64,000 nt of DNA, taken from assembly GCA_013032095.1 (NCBI GenBank), contig WQBJ01000015.1, positions 1-64,000 of the forward strand. The letters are read 5' to 3'. Below, one piece after another: positions 52,649 to 61,705 of the stretch. Positions within the stretch are counted from its first letter, which is position 1; each line of letters opens with the position of its first letter. This DNA is from Ruegeria atlantica. Lineage in GTDB: Bacteria; Pseudomonadota; Alphaproteobacteria; Rhodobacterales; Rhodobacteraceae. The notes below the pieces were generated by a model that saw only the letters and a program-made list of their open reading frames with translations, was not told the origin of the DNA and ran no database searches. The position numbers were made by a program, and so were the translations under genes.

Positions 52649-53581
52649 ATGCTGCAAAACCTGATCGACGTTATCCTGCCCGTTTTCCTTGTGATTGGAG
52701 CCGGTTACGCTGCGACGTATCTTGGGTATTTCAAGGAAATCCATGTCGAAGGGTTGATGAAGTTTACCCAGGGCTTTGCCATCCCTTGCCTGCTGTTTCT
52801 GGCCATTGCCCATCTGGATCTGAGCTCCAGCTTTGACCCTCGACTACTGGTCAGCTTTTACACCGCCGCCGCGCTGTGCTTCGCCGCTGGCCTGATTGGT
52901 GCCCGCCTGATTTTTAGGCGCGAGTGGGAGGACTGCATTGCCATCGGGTTCTGCTGCCTGTTTTCAAACTCTGTACTTTTGGGCTTGCCGATTACTGAAC
53001 GTGCTTATGGTCCTGATAATCTAGCAGGAAACTATGCGATCATCGCCTTCCACGCCCCGTTTTGCTACTGCATCGGCATCACCGTGATGGAAGTTGTTCG
53101 AAACCGCGGCAATGGCGGCAGACATATGGCCCGATCGGTATTGTACGCGATGTTTCGTAACGCATTGATCCTCGGTATTGCTCTTGGGTTTATCGTCAAT
53201 CTGTCTGGCATCAGCGTGCCGTTGGTTGTGGACGAAGCGCTTGGGCTGGTAACCAGAGCAGCCCTGCCCGGTGCCTTATTTGCTCTGGGGGGAGTACTGG
53301 TCAAATACAAGCCCGAGGGTGATTTGCGCGCGATTGCTTTTGTCTGCGGTATCTCATTGTTGCTGCACCCCAGCCTCACATGGCTGTTTGGATCGTTGGC
53401 GGGGTTGCCGCAGGATCTTTTCCGCTCTGGCGTTCTGACATCTGCTATGGCACCTGGTTTTAACGCCTATATCTTTGCCAATATGTATGGCCGAGCCAAA
53501 CGGGTCGCAGCTTCATCAGTTCTGATTGGAACGGCGGTCTCGATTCTATCGATCTGGTTTTGGCTAAGTCTTTTGGGCTGA
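52649..53581 (+). CDS. AEC-family permease
   Basis: 310 residues with ten hydrophobic helices. LIDVILPVFLVIGAGYAATY opens as in auxin-efflux-carrier relatives; LFSNSVLLGLPITERAYG holds the conserved Asn/Pro unwound helix, and the second half repeats it (ALPGALFALGGVLV, SAMAPGFNAYIFANMYGRA). Bacterial members move malonate, malate or other carboxylates. Separate transcript from the upstream operon is likely (42 bp gap). Confidence 0.88.
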   Translation: MLQNLIDVILPVFLVIGAGYAATYLGYFKEIHVEGLMKFTQGFAIPCLLFLAIAHLDLSSSFDPRLLVSFYTAAALCFAAGLIGARLIFRREWEDCIAIGFCCLFSNSVLLGLPITERAYGPDNLAGNYAIIAFHAPFCYCIGITVMEVVRNRGNGGRHMARSVLYAMFRNALILGIALGFIVNLSGISVPLVVDEALGLVTRAALPGALFALGGVLVKYKPEGDLRAIAFVCGISLLLHPSLTWLFGSLAGLPQDLFRSGVLTSAMAPGFNAYIFANMYGRAKRVAASSVLIGTAVSILSIWFWLSLLG

Positions 53582-53651
53582 CGTTAGTTCTGTGCGGATT
53601 GACTTTAACGCAGCGGGAAACACCTATCGGAGAACCAGACAGGACATACGC

Positions 53652-54350
53652 ATGCCCCAAGCCTTAATCGTCGCCCACGGCCAGCCGTCGGATCCGGAAC
53701 CAGCGGAACAATCTCTGGCCACCTATGCCGCTGAGGTAGACGCCTTATGTGAAGGTGTCACTGTGCGATCGGCTACGCTTGCGGCACCAGGCATGTTCGA
53801 ACAGCGCTTATCCGAATTGACGGACACTGCCGTGATTTATCCCCTCTTCATGGCGAAAGGGTGGTTCGTCACCAGTGCCCTGCCCAAACGTCTTGCTGGG
53901 CGGGACCTCCGCATTCTCGATCCGCTGGGCGTCGATCCTGACTTGCCCGCTCTAGTCGCCACGGCCCTGTACAACAGGTTGCGCGAAAACCAATGGAAGC
54001 CGGAGGAAACCGATCTGGTTTTGGCCGCCCACGGGTCTGGACGCAGCCGCAACCCGTCTGCAGTGGCCCGGTCCTTTGTCGCCGAACTGGAAAAGCAATT
54101 AACCTTCCAATCGATCTGCCCCGGATTTGTCGAAGAGCCTCCATCCATTGCCGACGCCGCATCCGGCTTGTCAACTCAAGCCCTGTGCCTTCCCTTTTTT
54201 GCCTGTAAGGGTGGCCATGTGCTGGATGACGTTCCACAAGAACTGGAAGCGGCTGCATTCAAAGGCCAGGTCATGCCAGTTGTTGGAGAATTGCCCCAGA
54301 TCAAGCAGCATATAGCAATCACTCTAACCCGCGCGTTTCATAGTGTTTGA
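53652..54350 (+). CDS. CbiX-type chelatase-like protein
   Basis: 232 residues from ATG 53652, AGGA 8 bp upstream. Two-lobed CbiX fold: LIVAHGQPSDPEPAEQSLAT with the first active-site His, then LVLAAHGSGRSRNPSAVARS with the second, and LPFFACKGGHVLDDVPQEL. Sirohydrochlorin cobalto- or ferrochelatase activity is the family role. No other tetrapyrrole gene is adjacent, so the substrate is open. Confidence 0.8.
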   Translation: MPQALIVAHGQPSDPEPAEQSLATYAAEVDALCEGVTVRSATLAAPGMFEQRLSELTDTAVIYPLFMAKGWFVTSALPKRLAGRDLRILDPLGVDPDLPALVATALYNRLRENQWKPEETDLVLAAHGSGRSRNPSAVARSFVAELEKQLTFQSICPGFVEEPPSIADAASGLSTQALCLPFFACKGGHVLDDVPQELEAAAFKGQVMPVVGELPQIKQHIAITLTRAFHSV

Positions 54351-54377
54351 TTGCGCAGTCGGGAATAAAATACTGGG

Positions 54378-55400
54378 TTAACCCGAAGAAACACCCGAAG
54401 TCGCGTCACCCTGCTGAAGGCCCGCAAGCGTCGAGTAGAGACAGTGCCGAGACCTACCTTTCCTTTTCGCTTCATACAGCGCCAGATCGGCAGCATTCAG
54501 AATTTCGGCGGCTTTGGGAGGGGTAAATTGTGTCGACAATGCAGTTCCGATGCTGGCCGAAATCTGACAGGTGTTGTTTTCGAAAATCATCGGTTGCTGC
54601 AACCGCTCAATTAAACGTTCGGCAATTGCCGTCAGGACACCCTCGTCTGACAGCGCTTTAAAAATAATTACGAACTCATCTCCACCTATGCGCGCCACTG
54701 TGTCTTCATTGCGCGTTTCCTCGACCATTATGCGCGCCGCATGTTGCAACACAAAATCACCGGCAGCATGTCCGTATTGATCATTGACCGACTTGAAGAA
54801 ATCAAGGTCAAGATGCATCAGTGCGAAAGGTGAATTACCCGAGATCAAATGCCCCAGGAATACATCCATCGCCCGCCGGTTTTTTAGTCCGGTCAGAATG
54901 TCGGTAAAGGCTTGCTCCTCAGCCGCCAGCATCGCTCCCTGCAGTCGCAGGTTCAGCGACCGCGAAGCTTCCATTGCGGCAGATTTAGCCTCGACCAAAT
55001 ACAAAAGTTCAATGGCCAGATCGGTACCCGAGAAATCCGAGCTGGTCAGAGAATAGTCACGCACCGCATCCAGAATCGAGATACCGAACGACAGGTTGAT
55101 GACCGCGCCCTTTCCCTGCGGCAGCGGCACAATCAGTCCCTTAAGTGCCGTACGCGGTGTGTCATGAAGTTTCAGATGCAGCTTGGTTCCAACCAAGGAC
55201 ATCAGCGCCGAAAGGCTTGTGACTGCGCGCGGACGAACCAGTTCGAATACCTCCAGAAACTCTTTCCCCGCCATCGGGTGGTCAGGGTGCAGTTTCTGCA
55301 AGGTCGGGCCAACGCGCGTTATTCGGCCATCTTCGTCAACCAGAACGAACATCGGACAAAGCGTCTCTAGCAGCCCGGCCAGATCACAAGTATCCATCAT
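54378..55400 (-). CDS. Diguanylate cyclase with HNOBA-like domain
   Basis: 340 residues. N-terminal PAS-like haem-NO-binding-associated domain (LLETLCPMFVLVDEDGRITR, LHPDHPMAGKEFLEVFELVR, about 1-130), short coiled coil (AKSAAMEASRSLNLRLQGAM), then GGDEF domain with an intact active site (VARIGGDEFVIIFKAL) and an upstream metal strand (LMHLDLDFFKSVNDQYGHAA). Makes c-di-GMP. Overlaps the H-NOX-like gene by 4 bp, so the two form a sensor/effector pair. Confidence 0.9.
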   Translation of the reverse strand: MMDTCDLAGLLETLCPMFVLVDEDGRITRVGPTLQKLHPDHPMAGKEFLEVFELVRPRAVTSLSALMSLVGTKLHLKLHDTPRTALKGLIVPLPQGKGAVINLSFGISILDAVRDYSLTSSDFSGTDLAIELLYLVEAKSAAMEASRSLNLRLQGAMLAAEEQAFTDILTGLKNRRAMDVFLGHLISGNSPFALMHLDLDFFKSVNDQYGHAAGDFVLQHAARIMVEETRNEDTVARIGGDEFVIIFKALSDEGVLTAIAERLIERLQQPMIFENNTCQISASIGTALSTQFTPPKAAEILNAADLALYEAKRKGRSRHCLYSTLAGLQQGDATSGVSSG

Positions 55401-56008
55401 GACTTCCGCGCCCCTAGGTCGAAATGACGTCCTTCAGCAAACGCGCTTTCCACAAGCATTACTGAAATCAATTCGGCCTCGCCGTCTTTTCCGTCATGGG
55501 ACAGCATGGCCAAAGCGCCGTAATCGTCGGCCATCGCACGTAGAACCCCAACCATCACACTGGAATATCCCGCTAGCCCCGAATGGCAAATCAACTGGTA
55601 CTCAGTAGGGCTCAGCTCAATGAGCTCCAAAGCCGGCAGGCAAAGGTCAGAAACTGCTAGCCGCACACGGTCTGACAAATCGTCCAGAGAATGTAGAAAC
55701 TCCACATAGGTTACGCCGCCGAACCGTAGCAGGCGGCGCAGGTCTTCCATATTGGGGTGCGAGACTAAATAAGTCCCCAAATCCTCAAGAATTTCGGCGC
55801 GCGGGCGCTTCAGATCGGCGCACAACGCATCCAGCACCCGCATTGTCATCTCGTCGTCGTAAACAAGCATGGCTTCGAACTCGACGAAGCCCAGTTCAGC
55901 CACCTCGGTCACACGCAACCAGCATGACTGCCCGTAAGTCGCGCATACAAATGACTGTACCGCCCGATTGATCAGACCATGCATCAAATGCCCCAGATTG
56001 ATTTCCAC
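55397..56008 (-). CDS. H-NOX-like (HNOB) protein lacking the haem ligand
   Basis: 203 residues with the H-NOX layout (MEINLGHLMHGLINRAVQSF to VMVGVLRAMADDYGALA). In haem-binding H-NOX proteins the segment LDxLH carries the proximal His; here it reads SLDDLSDRVRL with Ser112. The Y-x-S-x-R haem-propionate motif is also gone (YQLICHSGLAG). So it probably does not bind haem in the normal way and may sense something else, perhaps through its Cys residues. It is co-translated with the GGDEF protein downstream, the normal H-NOX partner. Confidence 0.8.
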   Translation of the reverse strand: MEINLGHLMHGLINRAVQSFVCATYGQSCWLRVTEVAELGFVEFEAMLVYDDEMTMRVLDALCADLKRPRAEILEDLGTYLVSHPNMEDLRRLLRFGGVTYVEFLHSLDDLSDRVRLAVSDLCLPALELIELSPTEYQLICHSGLAGYSSVMVGVLRAMADDYGALAMLSHDGKDGEAELISVMLVESAFAEGRHFDLGARKS

Positions 56009-56104
56009 TCAATCTGGCATGAGATTCCTTAACAAAATCCCAAGATGGGCTGCGAGATGCAGATAATGTGAACAAACATCACAGTGGAAGTCATTGTTGG
56101 AAAA

Positions 56105-57664
56105 CTAGAAATCCGTCGGTGCCCCACCCTCGGCCTTGCGGCGCTCGACGAAGTCGGCCAACTCGTCTCGGATCGCATCATCCATCGCCGGGGCTTCAAA
56201 GCTAGTGATGATTTCCTTGAACATGTGGTGGGCGCGTTCCGCTGTCCAAATGCCACCTGCCACATTCCAACCTTCGAAGTTTTTCCAATCGCTGAGGAAC
56301 GGTTGGTAAAACGCCGTCGTGTAGCGATCTTGCGTGTGCTGGATGCCGAAGAAATGGCCGTCGTTGCCCACCGCGCGGATCGCATCAAGCGCGATTTCAT
56401 CAGGGCCGGTCGCTGTGATCTCTGGCTGCATATATCGCTGAATTTGCTGCAAAATCTCGCAATCCATGATAAACTTCTCGGGGCTGGCGATCAGGCCACC
56501 TTCAAGCCAACCGGCCGCATGATAGACCATGTTTGTGCCCGACTGAACGGCCGCCCAGAGTGAGTTCGATGTCTCCCAAACCGATTGCCCATCAGGCACA
56601 TTTGCAGCGCACACACCCGATGACCGCATCGGCAGGCCGTAGAACCGGGCCATCTGCCCCGTCATCTGAGTCGAGCGCATGTATTCCGGTGTCCCAAAGG
56701 CCGGTGCTCCGGACTTCATGTCTACATTGGACGTGAACGTACCGATAACGCAGGGAATACCCGGGCGCACATATTGAAACAGAGCTATCGCACAGAGCGA
56801 CTCGGCCAGAGATTGCGCCACAGCACCGGCCATCGTCACGGGCGCCATCGCACCGGCCAACGTGAACGGAGTCACCACGATTGCCTGTCCCCGTCGCGCC
56901 AAACGCAAGCAACCGTCGATCATTGGATGGTCGTGTTTCAACGGTGAGGTCGAGTTGATGTTAGAATACATCCGAGGCGTTGCTTCGAATTCCTCATGGC
57001 TCAGCCCGCCGGCGATTCGGACCATCTCCATCACATCTTCAACCCGCTCTTTCCCGAGGCAATAGGCATGCATCGCCTTGTCAGTCAGGGTCAGCTTGTC
57101 ATAGAGCACGTCCAGGTGGCGGACACTGGCATGGATGTCCACCGGCTCGACCGGGTAGCCTCCTGCGAAGTGAATGCAATTGAAATACTGAGTCAGTTTC
57201 AACAGGTTGCGACACATGTCCCGGTTTCCCGGAACCTTGGTGCCGATCTCCATATCCCAGTAGTTCGGTGGAGAAGACACGTTGCCGAAAACCATGTTTT
57301 TTCCGCCGATCTCAATCGTGCGGTCGGTGTTTCGCGGCGTGATTGTAAAGCTTGATGGCGCTTTGCCCACCATCTCCATGACAAAGTCCCGACCCATGCG
57401 GACGTTGTCACCTGCGACAGTACACCCTGCTTCGCGCAGAATGCCCTTGGCTTCTTCGTTGTAGAACTCAATCCCGATCTCTTCGAGGATGCGCATGGCC
57501 CCTTCGTGAATCGCCTCGATCCCGTCCTGATCCAGTGGCTCGGTCGGGCGGTCGATATTGACCGGAGGGTTGAAGGGCATCTGGTCGATCACCGCGCTGC
57601 CCCTGCGTTCGGCGGCTCCAGCCCGTCCGCCCCCACGACGTCTGCGAGTTTTTGTGTCAGCCAT
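56105..57664 (-). CDS. MttB-family methyltransferase, non-pyrrolysine type
   Basis: 519 residues from ATG 57664 (CGGAGGATC 3 bp upstream). Trimethylamine-methyltransferase (MttB) superfamily TIM barrel: GIEAIHEGAMRILEEIGIEF, FGNVSSPPNYWDMEIGT, MVYHAAGWLEGGLIASPEKF. No in-frame amber codon is seen, so this is a non-Pyl member like the glycine-betaine demethylase MtgB. It needs a corrinoid protein, which is not adjacent; possible substrates are quaternary amines (betaine, carnitine, proline betaine). Confidence 0.85.
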   Translation of the reverse strand: MADTKTRRRRGGGRAGAAERRGSAVIDQMPFNPPVNIDRPTEPLDQDGIEAIHEGAMRILEEIGIEFYNEEAKGILREAGCTVAGDNVRMGRDFVMEMVGKAPSSFTITPRNTDRTIEIGGKNMVFGNVSSPPNYWDMEIGTKVPGNRDMCRNLLKLTQYFNCIHFAGGYPVEPVDIHASVRHLDVLYDKLTLTDKAMHAYCLGKERVEDVMEMVRIAGGLSHEEFEATPRMYSNINSTSPLKHDHPMIDGCLRLARRGQAIVVTPFTLAGAMAPVTMAGAVAQSLAESLCAIALFQYVRPGIPCVIGTFTSNVDMKSGAPAFGTPEYMRSTQMTGQMARFYGLPMRSSGVCAANVPDGQSVWETSNSLWAAVQSGTNMVYHAAGWLEGGLIASPEKFIMDCEILQQIQRYMQPEITATGPDEIALDAIRAVGNDGHFFGIQHTQDRYTTAFYQPFLSDWKNFEGWNVAGGIWTAERAHHMFKEIITSFEAPAMDDAIRDELADFVERRKAEGGAPTDF

Positions 57665-57784
57665 GTGATCCTCCGGAACTTGCTTAAACCTATGCAAGCC
57701 CCGAAGCCGGGCGTCTGGCCGCTCTGTCTGCGACAGGTTATGTCGGTTTTTTAGTCCGAAGCGCCGAAATTGATCCGGGTGTGA

Positions 57785-58477
57785 TCAGTTTTTTGCCAAC
57801 CAGCCGGGGATGTGTCCAATATCCGGCAGCACAACATCCGCCATTGGCTCCAATGCCTCGGCCCCTGCTATCCCCGTCAGAACGCCAATCGTGGTCATCC
57901 CGGCAGCGCGCCCGGCTTGCAAATCGTGCAGGCTGTCCCCGACCATAGCCACGTTCTCTGGCGCCACGCCGACATGAGTGGCAAACGCCAGCAACTGACC
58001 GGGACCCGGTTTAAATCCGTGGCCACTGTCATATCCGGCGACAAAATCGAAATGCTCGTGAACTCCGACCGAAGCCAGGTGCTGCAACGCGGGTGCCTCG
58101 CTGTCATTGGTCGCTACACCAAGCTTGAACCCTGCTTGCCGCAATCCTTCCAGAAAAGGCACCAACGGTATGGCTTGTGCCTGAGGTGCCGCCGCCGCTT
58201 CGGTGTTCAGCACATCGAGCATTTCCTCAAACGACATGCTTGGCACATGTTCAGCAAGAACCTCAGCGATTTCCTCAACCGTTTCAGCTATCACGATGCT
58301 GTCTTCAGCATAGGTTGCCGTTTCAAGATCAAATCCGATGACGCGCCCCAATTCAGTCGCCCGCGTATGATCTCCGTCTGCCAAGCGCAGCACCAAGTTG
58401 CGGCCGAAAGCACCCCAAGTGTCCGCGAAGTCAAACAGGGTTCCGTCCTTGTCGAACAGGATGGCGTCGATGGGCAT
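57785..58477 (-). CDS. HAD-family phosphatase (phosphoglycolate phosphatase-like)
   Basis: 230 residues from ATG 58477 (CAGGAG upstream). HAD motif I ILFDKDGTLFDF, motif II VATNDSEA, Lys in GHGFKPGPGQL and motif IV MVGDSLHDLQAG. Helical cap between residues 15 and 95. Family acts on small phosphates; the exact substrate is uncertain. Confidence 0.88.
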   Translation of the reverse strand: MPIDAILFDKDGTLFDFADTWGAFGRNLVLRLADGDHTRATELGRVIGFDLETATYAEDSIVIAETVEEIAEVLAEHVPSMSFEEMLDVLNTEAAAAPQAQAIPLVPFLEGLRQAGFKLGVATNDSEAPALQHLASVGVHEHFDFVAGYDSGHGFKPGPGQLLAFATHVGVAPENVAMVGDSLHDLQAGRAAGMTTIGVLTGIAGAEALEPMADVVLPDIGHIPGWLAKN

Positions 58478-58502
58478 GGTTTGCTCCTGCAGAGTTGTTG
58501 AA

Positions 58503-58787
58503 TTAGGTCCAGTGGACGTCAGCGCCACCGGACAAAACCGCGCGAGCCTGACCCGGCAGGTCATAGGGCACGGAACTCGCGTCACAGAAAGCGATCACCC
58601 ACGAATCGTCAAGCATCAGAAACTCCAACACAGACCCGAGGAATTCAGGCTCTGCCGCACGGTCCCGCAGGTCCTGCGCCGATACTCCGGTAGAGCCTAG
58701 GAAAACAGGCAACAATTCTTCATTACCGACCAGCCAACCCAGAACATTCAAAGCCAAGGTTTCGGCAGATTGGGCAGAGATTGTCAT
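58503..58787 (-). CDS. DUF3572-family protein
   Basis: 94 residues; SAETLALNVLGWLVGNEELL, FLGSTGVSAQDLRDRA and SVLEFLMLDDSWVIAFCD match the alphaproteobacterial DUF3572 family. No function known. Usually beside a PleD-like gene, as here (divergent). Confidence 0.85.
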   Translation of the reverse strand: MTISAQSAETLALNVLGWLVGNEELLPVFLGSTGVSAQDLRDRAAEPEFLGSVLEFLMLDDSWVIAFCDASSVPYDLPGQARAVLSGGADVHWT

Positions 58788-58853
58788 AAAGTAGCCCCGG
58801 ATCAGGTCTTGGAAAGGGTTTGTTAACCAGACTCATAAACACTTTAGCAACGC

Positions 58854-60269
58854 ATGCAATCAATGGTGACCGAAATGTCCGCGCAAGGCACGATCCTTGT
58901 CCTCGACGGGACCGCAACCAATCGCATCATGCTGAAGGTTCAGCTGACCGCGGCGTGGTATCACGTCGTGCAAGGCGAACGTCTTCAGGGCTTGGCTGGA
59001 CTTTTGCGACGCAGCAAGCCCGACCTTGTGCTGACCTCTCAGACATTACCAGATGGCACTGCTGCGGATGTTAAAAAAAAGGTTATGGCCAATCCCGATC
59101 TGATCGACGTTCCAGTTGTCGCTGTCGCACCTCAAAACGACAAGGCAGCCCGTTTAAAGGCCTTATCTGACGGGTTGGATGATGTTCTGGCATATCCTTT
59201 CAAAGATACATTCCTATTGGCCCGTGTGCGTAGCCTACTACGCACACGGGCCGAGACGCAGGAACTTCAGGTGAGCAGCCCATCACATCCCATTGGCTTT
59301 GCCGAGCCTATTGCCGCGCAAATCATGCCAGCCAAGGCAGCGCGCGTCGCCATTCTAACGCAGTCGGCGGATACCGGGGCTTTATGGCGAAACGCCTTGT
59401 CAAAACAAACTCAGTACAAATTGTCCGTACATACTCCGTCAAACCTTCATGGGATTCTATTGGGACCCGTGCCGGATGCCATCTTGTTTGAGGTCAGTGC
59501 CTGCCCGTCAGGGCTGAACCTGCTGGCAGATCTGAAGTCGCGCGGGATTACACGGCACACCGTATTGATCGGCGTTCTGGAGGACGGCAATGCAGAGTTG
59601 GCTTCGGAAGCACTGGATCGTGGCGCAGATGCAATTTGCTTGACTGGTTTCTGTCCGGAAGAAACGCTTCTACGCTTGGAGAACCAGATTGCGCGTAAGA
59701 CCCGGAGAGATCAGATGCGCGCCTCACTGCGGCGGGGGGTGGTCGAGTCCTGGGTCGACCCACTTACCGGGCTGCACAATCGCCGCTATGCGATGAGAGC
59801 GATGGATCAAATTGCCTATCAGTCGGCACAGGCCGGACAAGGCTTAGCTGTGATGCTAGCCGATCTTGATCATTTCAAAGCGATAAACGACACATTCGGC
59901 CACTCTGCCGGTGACTGCGTTCTGGCCGAGGCTGCAACACGAATGGCAAAGGTCGTTGGATCGGCCGGATTCATTGCTCGGGTCGGGGGCGAGGAATTCA
60001 TGATCGGCCTTTCCAACACGACTCAAACCAAAGCGTTGGAACTGGCGCGGCACCTGTGTGACTGTATTCGAGAAAAATCGTTCGACCTGCCGGATACACT
60101 CGAGCCGATTTCTGTCACCGTTAGCATCGGCTTGATTACCACCCACCCCAACGAATCTTCGCACCCACCCGAGCCTGTACAGCTGGAAGGGCTAATAAAG
60201 TCGGCCGACTCTGCGCTATATGCGGCAAAGTCGGGCGGACGCGATCAGGTTCAGCAAAGCGCTGCCTGA
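58854..60269 (+). CDS. PleD-like diguanylate cyclase with degenerate receivers
   Basis: 471 residues (ATG 58863 or 58875 possible). REC1 (about 12-130) follows the PleD layout but reads VLDGTATNR for the acidic pair, LTSQTLPDG for the phosphoacceptor loop (Asp to Ser) and AYPFK for TKP. REC2 (about 160-275) is likewise degenerate (LFEVSACPSGLNLL). The GGDEF domain is intact: VESWVDPLTGLHNRRYAM, DLDHFKAINDTFGHSAGD, RVGGEEFMIGL. So c-di-GMP synthesis without normal phosphorylation control. A strong hairpin lies inside the gene at 59219-59252. Confidence 0.88.
   Translation: MQSMVTEMSAQGTILVLDGTATNRIMLKVQLTAAWYHVVQGERLQGLAGLLRRSKPDLVLTSQTLPDGTAADVKKKVMANPDLIDVPVVAVAPQNDKAARLKALSDGLDDVLAYPFKDTFLLARVRSLLRTRAETQELQVSSPSHPIGFAEPIAAQIMPAKAARVAILTQSADTGALWRNALSKQTQYKLSVHTPSNLHGILLGPVPDAILFEVSACPSGLNLLADLKSRGITRHTVLIGVLEDGNAELASEALDRGADAICLTGFCPEETLLRLENQIARKTRRDQMRASLRRGVVESWVDPLTGLHNRRYAMRAMDQIAYQSAQAGQGLAVMLADLDHFKAINDTFGHSAGDCVLAEAATRMAKVVGSAGFIARVGGEEFMIGLSNTTQTKALELARHLCDCIREKSFDLPDTLEPISVTVSIGLITTHPNESSHPPEPVQLEGLIKSADSALYAAKSGGRDQVQQSAA
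59219..59252. repeat. Perfect 15-bp stem, 4-nt loop hairpin inside the PleD-like gene
   Basis: GGCCCGTGTGCGTAG (59219-59233), loop CCTA, CTACGCACACGGGCC (59238-59252). It encodes ARVRSLLRTRAE at the end of REC1. The perfect pairing goes beyond what coding for Arg-rich residues requires. Confidence 0.85.
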
Positions 60270-60274
60270 CCCAA

Positions 60275-60748
60275 CTAGTCCTTGTGTTTGCGCCCATGTG
60301 GTTTGCGCTTCACCACCTCTTGTAGCCTATCTGCATAGACCTGACGTTCTGCATCTGTCATCTCTGTGATGCGCAGAAGCCATCTTTCTTGCAGCGCGCT
60401 TTGCAACTCTGCCATCGACTGCGCCTGTTGCTGCAACAAAGCCTGCACGGCGGCCGGATCAAAAGGGTTAGCGCGCAAAGCAGCTTCTAACTTCGCAAAG
60501 TCCTCAGATCGCAGTTTTGCGCCCTTAACGTGCCGCTCGGACAATTCACCGCGCAGAGCCTTGCGATCCTCCTTAGGCAGTGCTCGATACAACGCCGGTC
60601 CGAAACCCGGCGGCGCCTTGCCATGATCCCCACCCTTGACTCGGTAAACCGTGCCCAAGGCCACCCCTGCGACCAACAAGTTCAGCGCCAGCGATACGGT
60701 CAACAGAACCGTTACCCACCGTCTTTTGGGTTTGGCATTGTCGCTCAT
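60275..60748 (-). CDS. Periplasmic metal-sensor-like protein (CnrR/CpxP-type)
   Basis: 157 residues. One N-terminal anchor helix (VTVLLTVSLALNLLVAGVAL) and a periplasmic helical domain (YRALPKEDRKALRGELSERH, LLQQQAQSMAELQSALQERW, MTDAERQVYADRLQEVV) of the heavy-metal-resistance/Spy-like type with a His/Lys-rich tail. Overlaps the anti-sigma gene by 4 bp and should feed a periplasmic signal to the ECF system. Confidence 0.85.
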   Translation of the reverse strand: MSDNAKPKRRWVTVLLTVSLALNLLVAGVALGTVYRVKGGDHGKAPPGFGPALYRALPKEDRKALRGELSERHVKGAKLRSEDFAKLEAALRANPFDPAAVQALLQQQAQSMAELQSALQERWLLRITEMTDAERQVYADRLQEVVKRKPHGRKHKD

Positions 60749-61101
60749 TCGGCGTCCTCCAGAAATGTTGTGTCCAGACCAAGGTCAGCAACCACAAAGC
60801 TGGTATCCTGTGGATAGAGAATCGTGGCCGGGTCAGGCAGGAAGTCAGGTGCAGCAAAACCAATCCAGACACCTGCCGCGCTGGCTGCGACCAGTCCGCC
60901 CATACTTTGCCAGCCTCCGATCCCATCCAATATCCGTGCCCAAACAGACCGTTCGGGCGCGGCAGGTTTCAACCGATCAAGGCGTACCGTTTCGGCATCC
61001 GTCAGGATGCGCACGGCGAGGTCATCGGGCAAGTCCGGACGGGCGCTCCGAGCCTGAGCAAACAACTGATCCAGTTCCATATCGTCTTCAGCCATCATCA
61101 T
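60745..61101 (-). CDS. Putative anti-sigma factor, membrane protein
   Basis: 118 residues from ATG 61101 (61098 and 61095 equally possible). Cytoplasmic helix MELDQLFAQARSARPDLPDD, linker, one transmembrane helix (MGGLVAASAAGVWIGFAA) and a short periplasmic tail. Overlaps the sigma gene's 3' end by 14 bp, as anti-sigma genes commonly do. No zinc-binding HxxxCxxC is present. Confidence 0.75.
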   Translation of the reverse strand: MMMAEDDMELDQLFAQARSARPDLPDDLAVRILTDAETVRLDRLKPAAPERSVWARILDGIGGWQSMGGLVAASAAGVWIGFAAPDFLPDPATILYPQDTSFVVADLGLDTTFLEDAE

Positions 61102-61699
61102 ACCCCAGTTCATCTTGCCGTCCGGCCAGTATCGCTACCAAGGCGCGTTTCCCACGCGCGGTCAAACTTTCCACTGCTTCCGTCGAAATGCCCATGATCC
61201 CGGCGATCTCCGGGTTGGGCAATTCCTCGATATGCCGCAATATAACTGCTTGCCTCTGACGGTCCGGCAATTGCGACAAAGCCATCTGCAAGGCATCCTT
61301 GCGTGCAGCCTCCTGCAACCGGTCCGCCGCGCTGAGATCTTCATCCTCAGGCTCGGGCACATCGTCCAGACGGTCCGGCCGTTTCTTGCGCAAGACATCC
61401 ACACACAGATTCAACGTAACGCGATACAACCAGGTGGACACCTTGGCCTGCCCTGGCACCCATTTCGGTGCCATCTGCCACAGCCGCATCATGGCGTCCT
61501 GCGTCACGTCCTCGGCCTCAGCCCGGTTTCCCAGCATCCGCTGAGCGACCGAAAAACACTTTGGACCCAGCCGAGCCGTCAGCACACGTGCCGCCGCGGC
61601 ATCGCCTTCCGCGAATTGCAGCAACAACGCATCATCCGATGCGTCCGCGGCACAATCGGTGCCGCGAACATCCTGCAAGGGGGAGGTCAGATCCTCCAT
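61088..61699 (-). CDS. ECF-family RNA polymerase sigma factor
   Basis: 203 residues. Region 2: LLLQFAEGDAAAARVLTARL, RMLGNRAEAEDVTQDAMMRL, WLYRVTLNLCVDVLRKKRP. Region 4: LQMALSQLPDRQRQAVILRH and NPEIAGIMGISTEAVESLTA. Located between the EF-hand gene (6 bp upstream) and its anti-sigma. Confidence 0.93.
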   Translation of the reverse strand: MEDLTSPLQDVRGTDCAADASDDALLLQFAEGDAAAARVLTARLGPKCFSVAQRMLGNRAEAEDVTQDAMMRLWQMAPKWVPGQAKVSTWLYRVTLNLCVDVLRKKRPDRLDDVPEPEDEDLSAADRLQEAARKDALQMALSQLPDRQRQAVILRHIEELPNPEIAGIMGISTEAVESLTARGKRALVAILAGRQDELGYDDG

Positions 61700-61705
61700 C
61701 CTTCA

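Noticed and set aside
56105-57664. Pyrrolysine-type MttB
   Set aside because: The frame is open without an amber codon, so this is the non-Pyl type.
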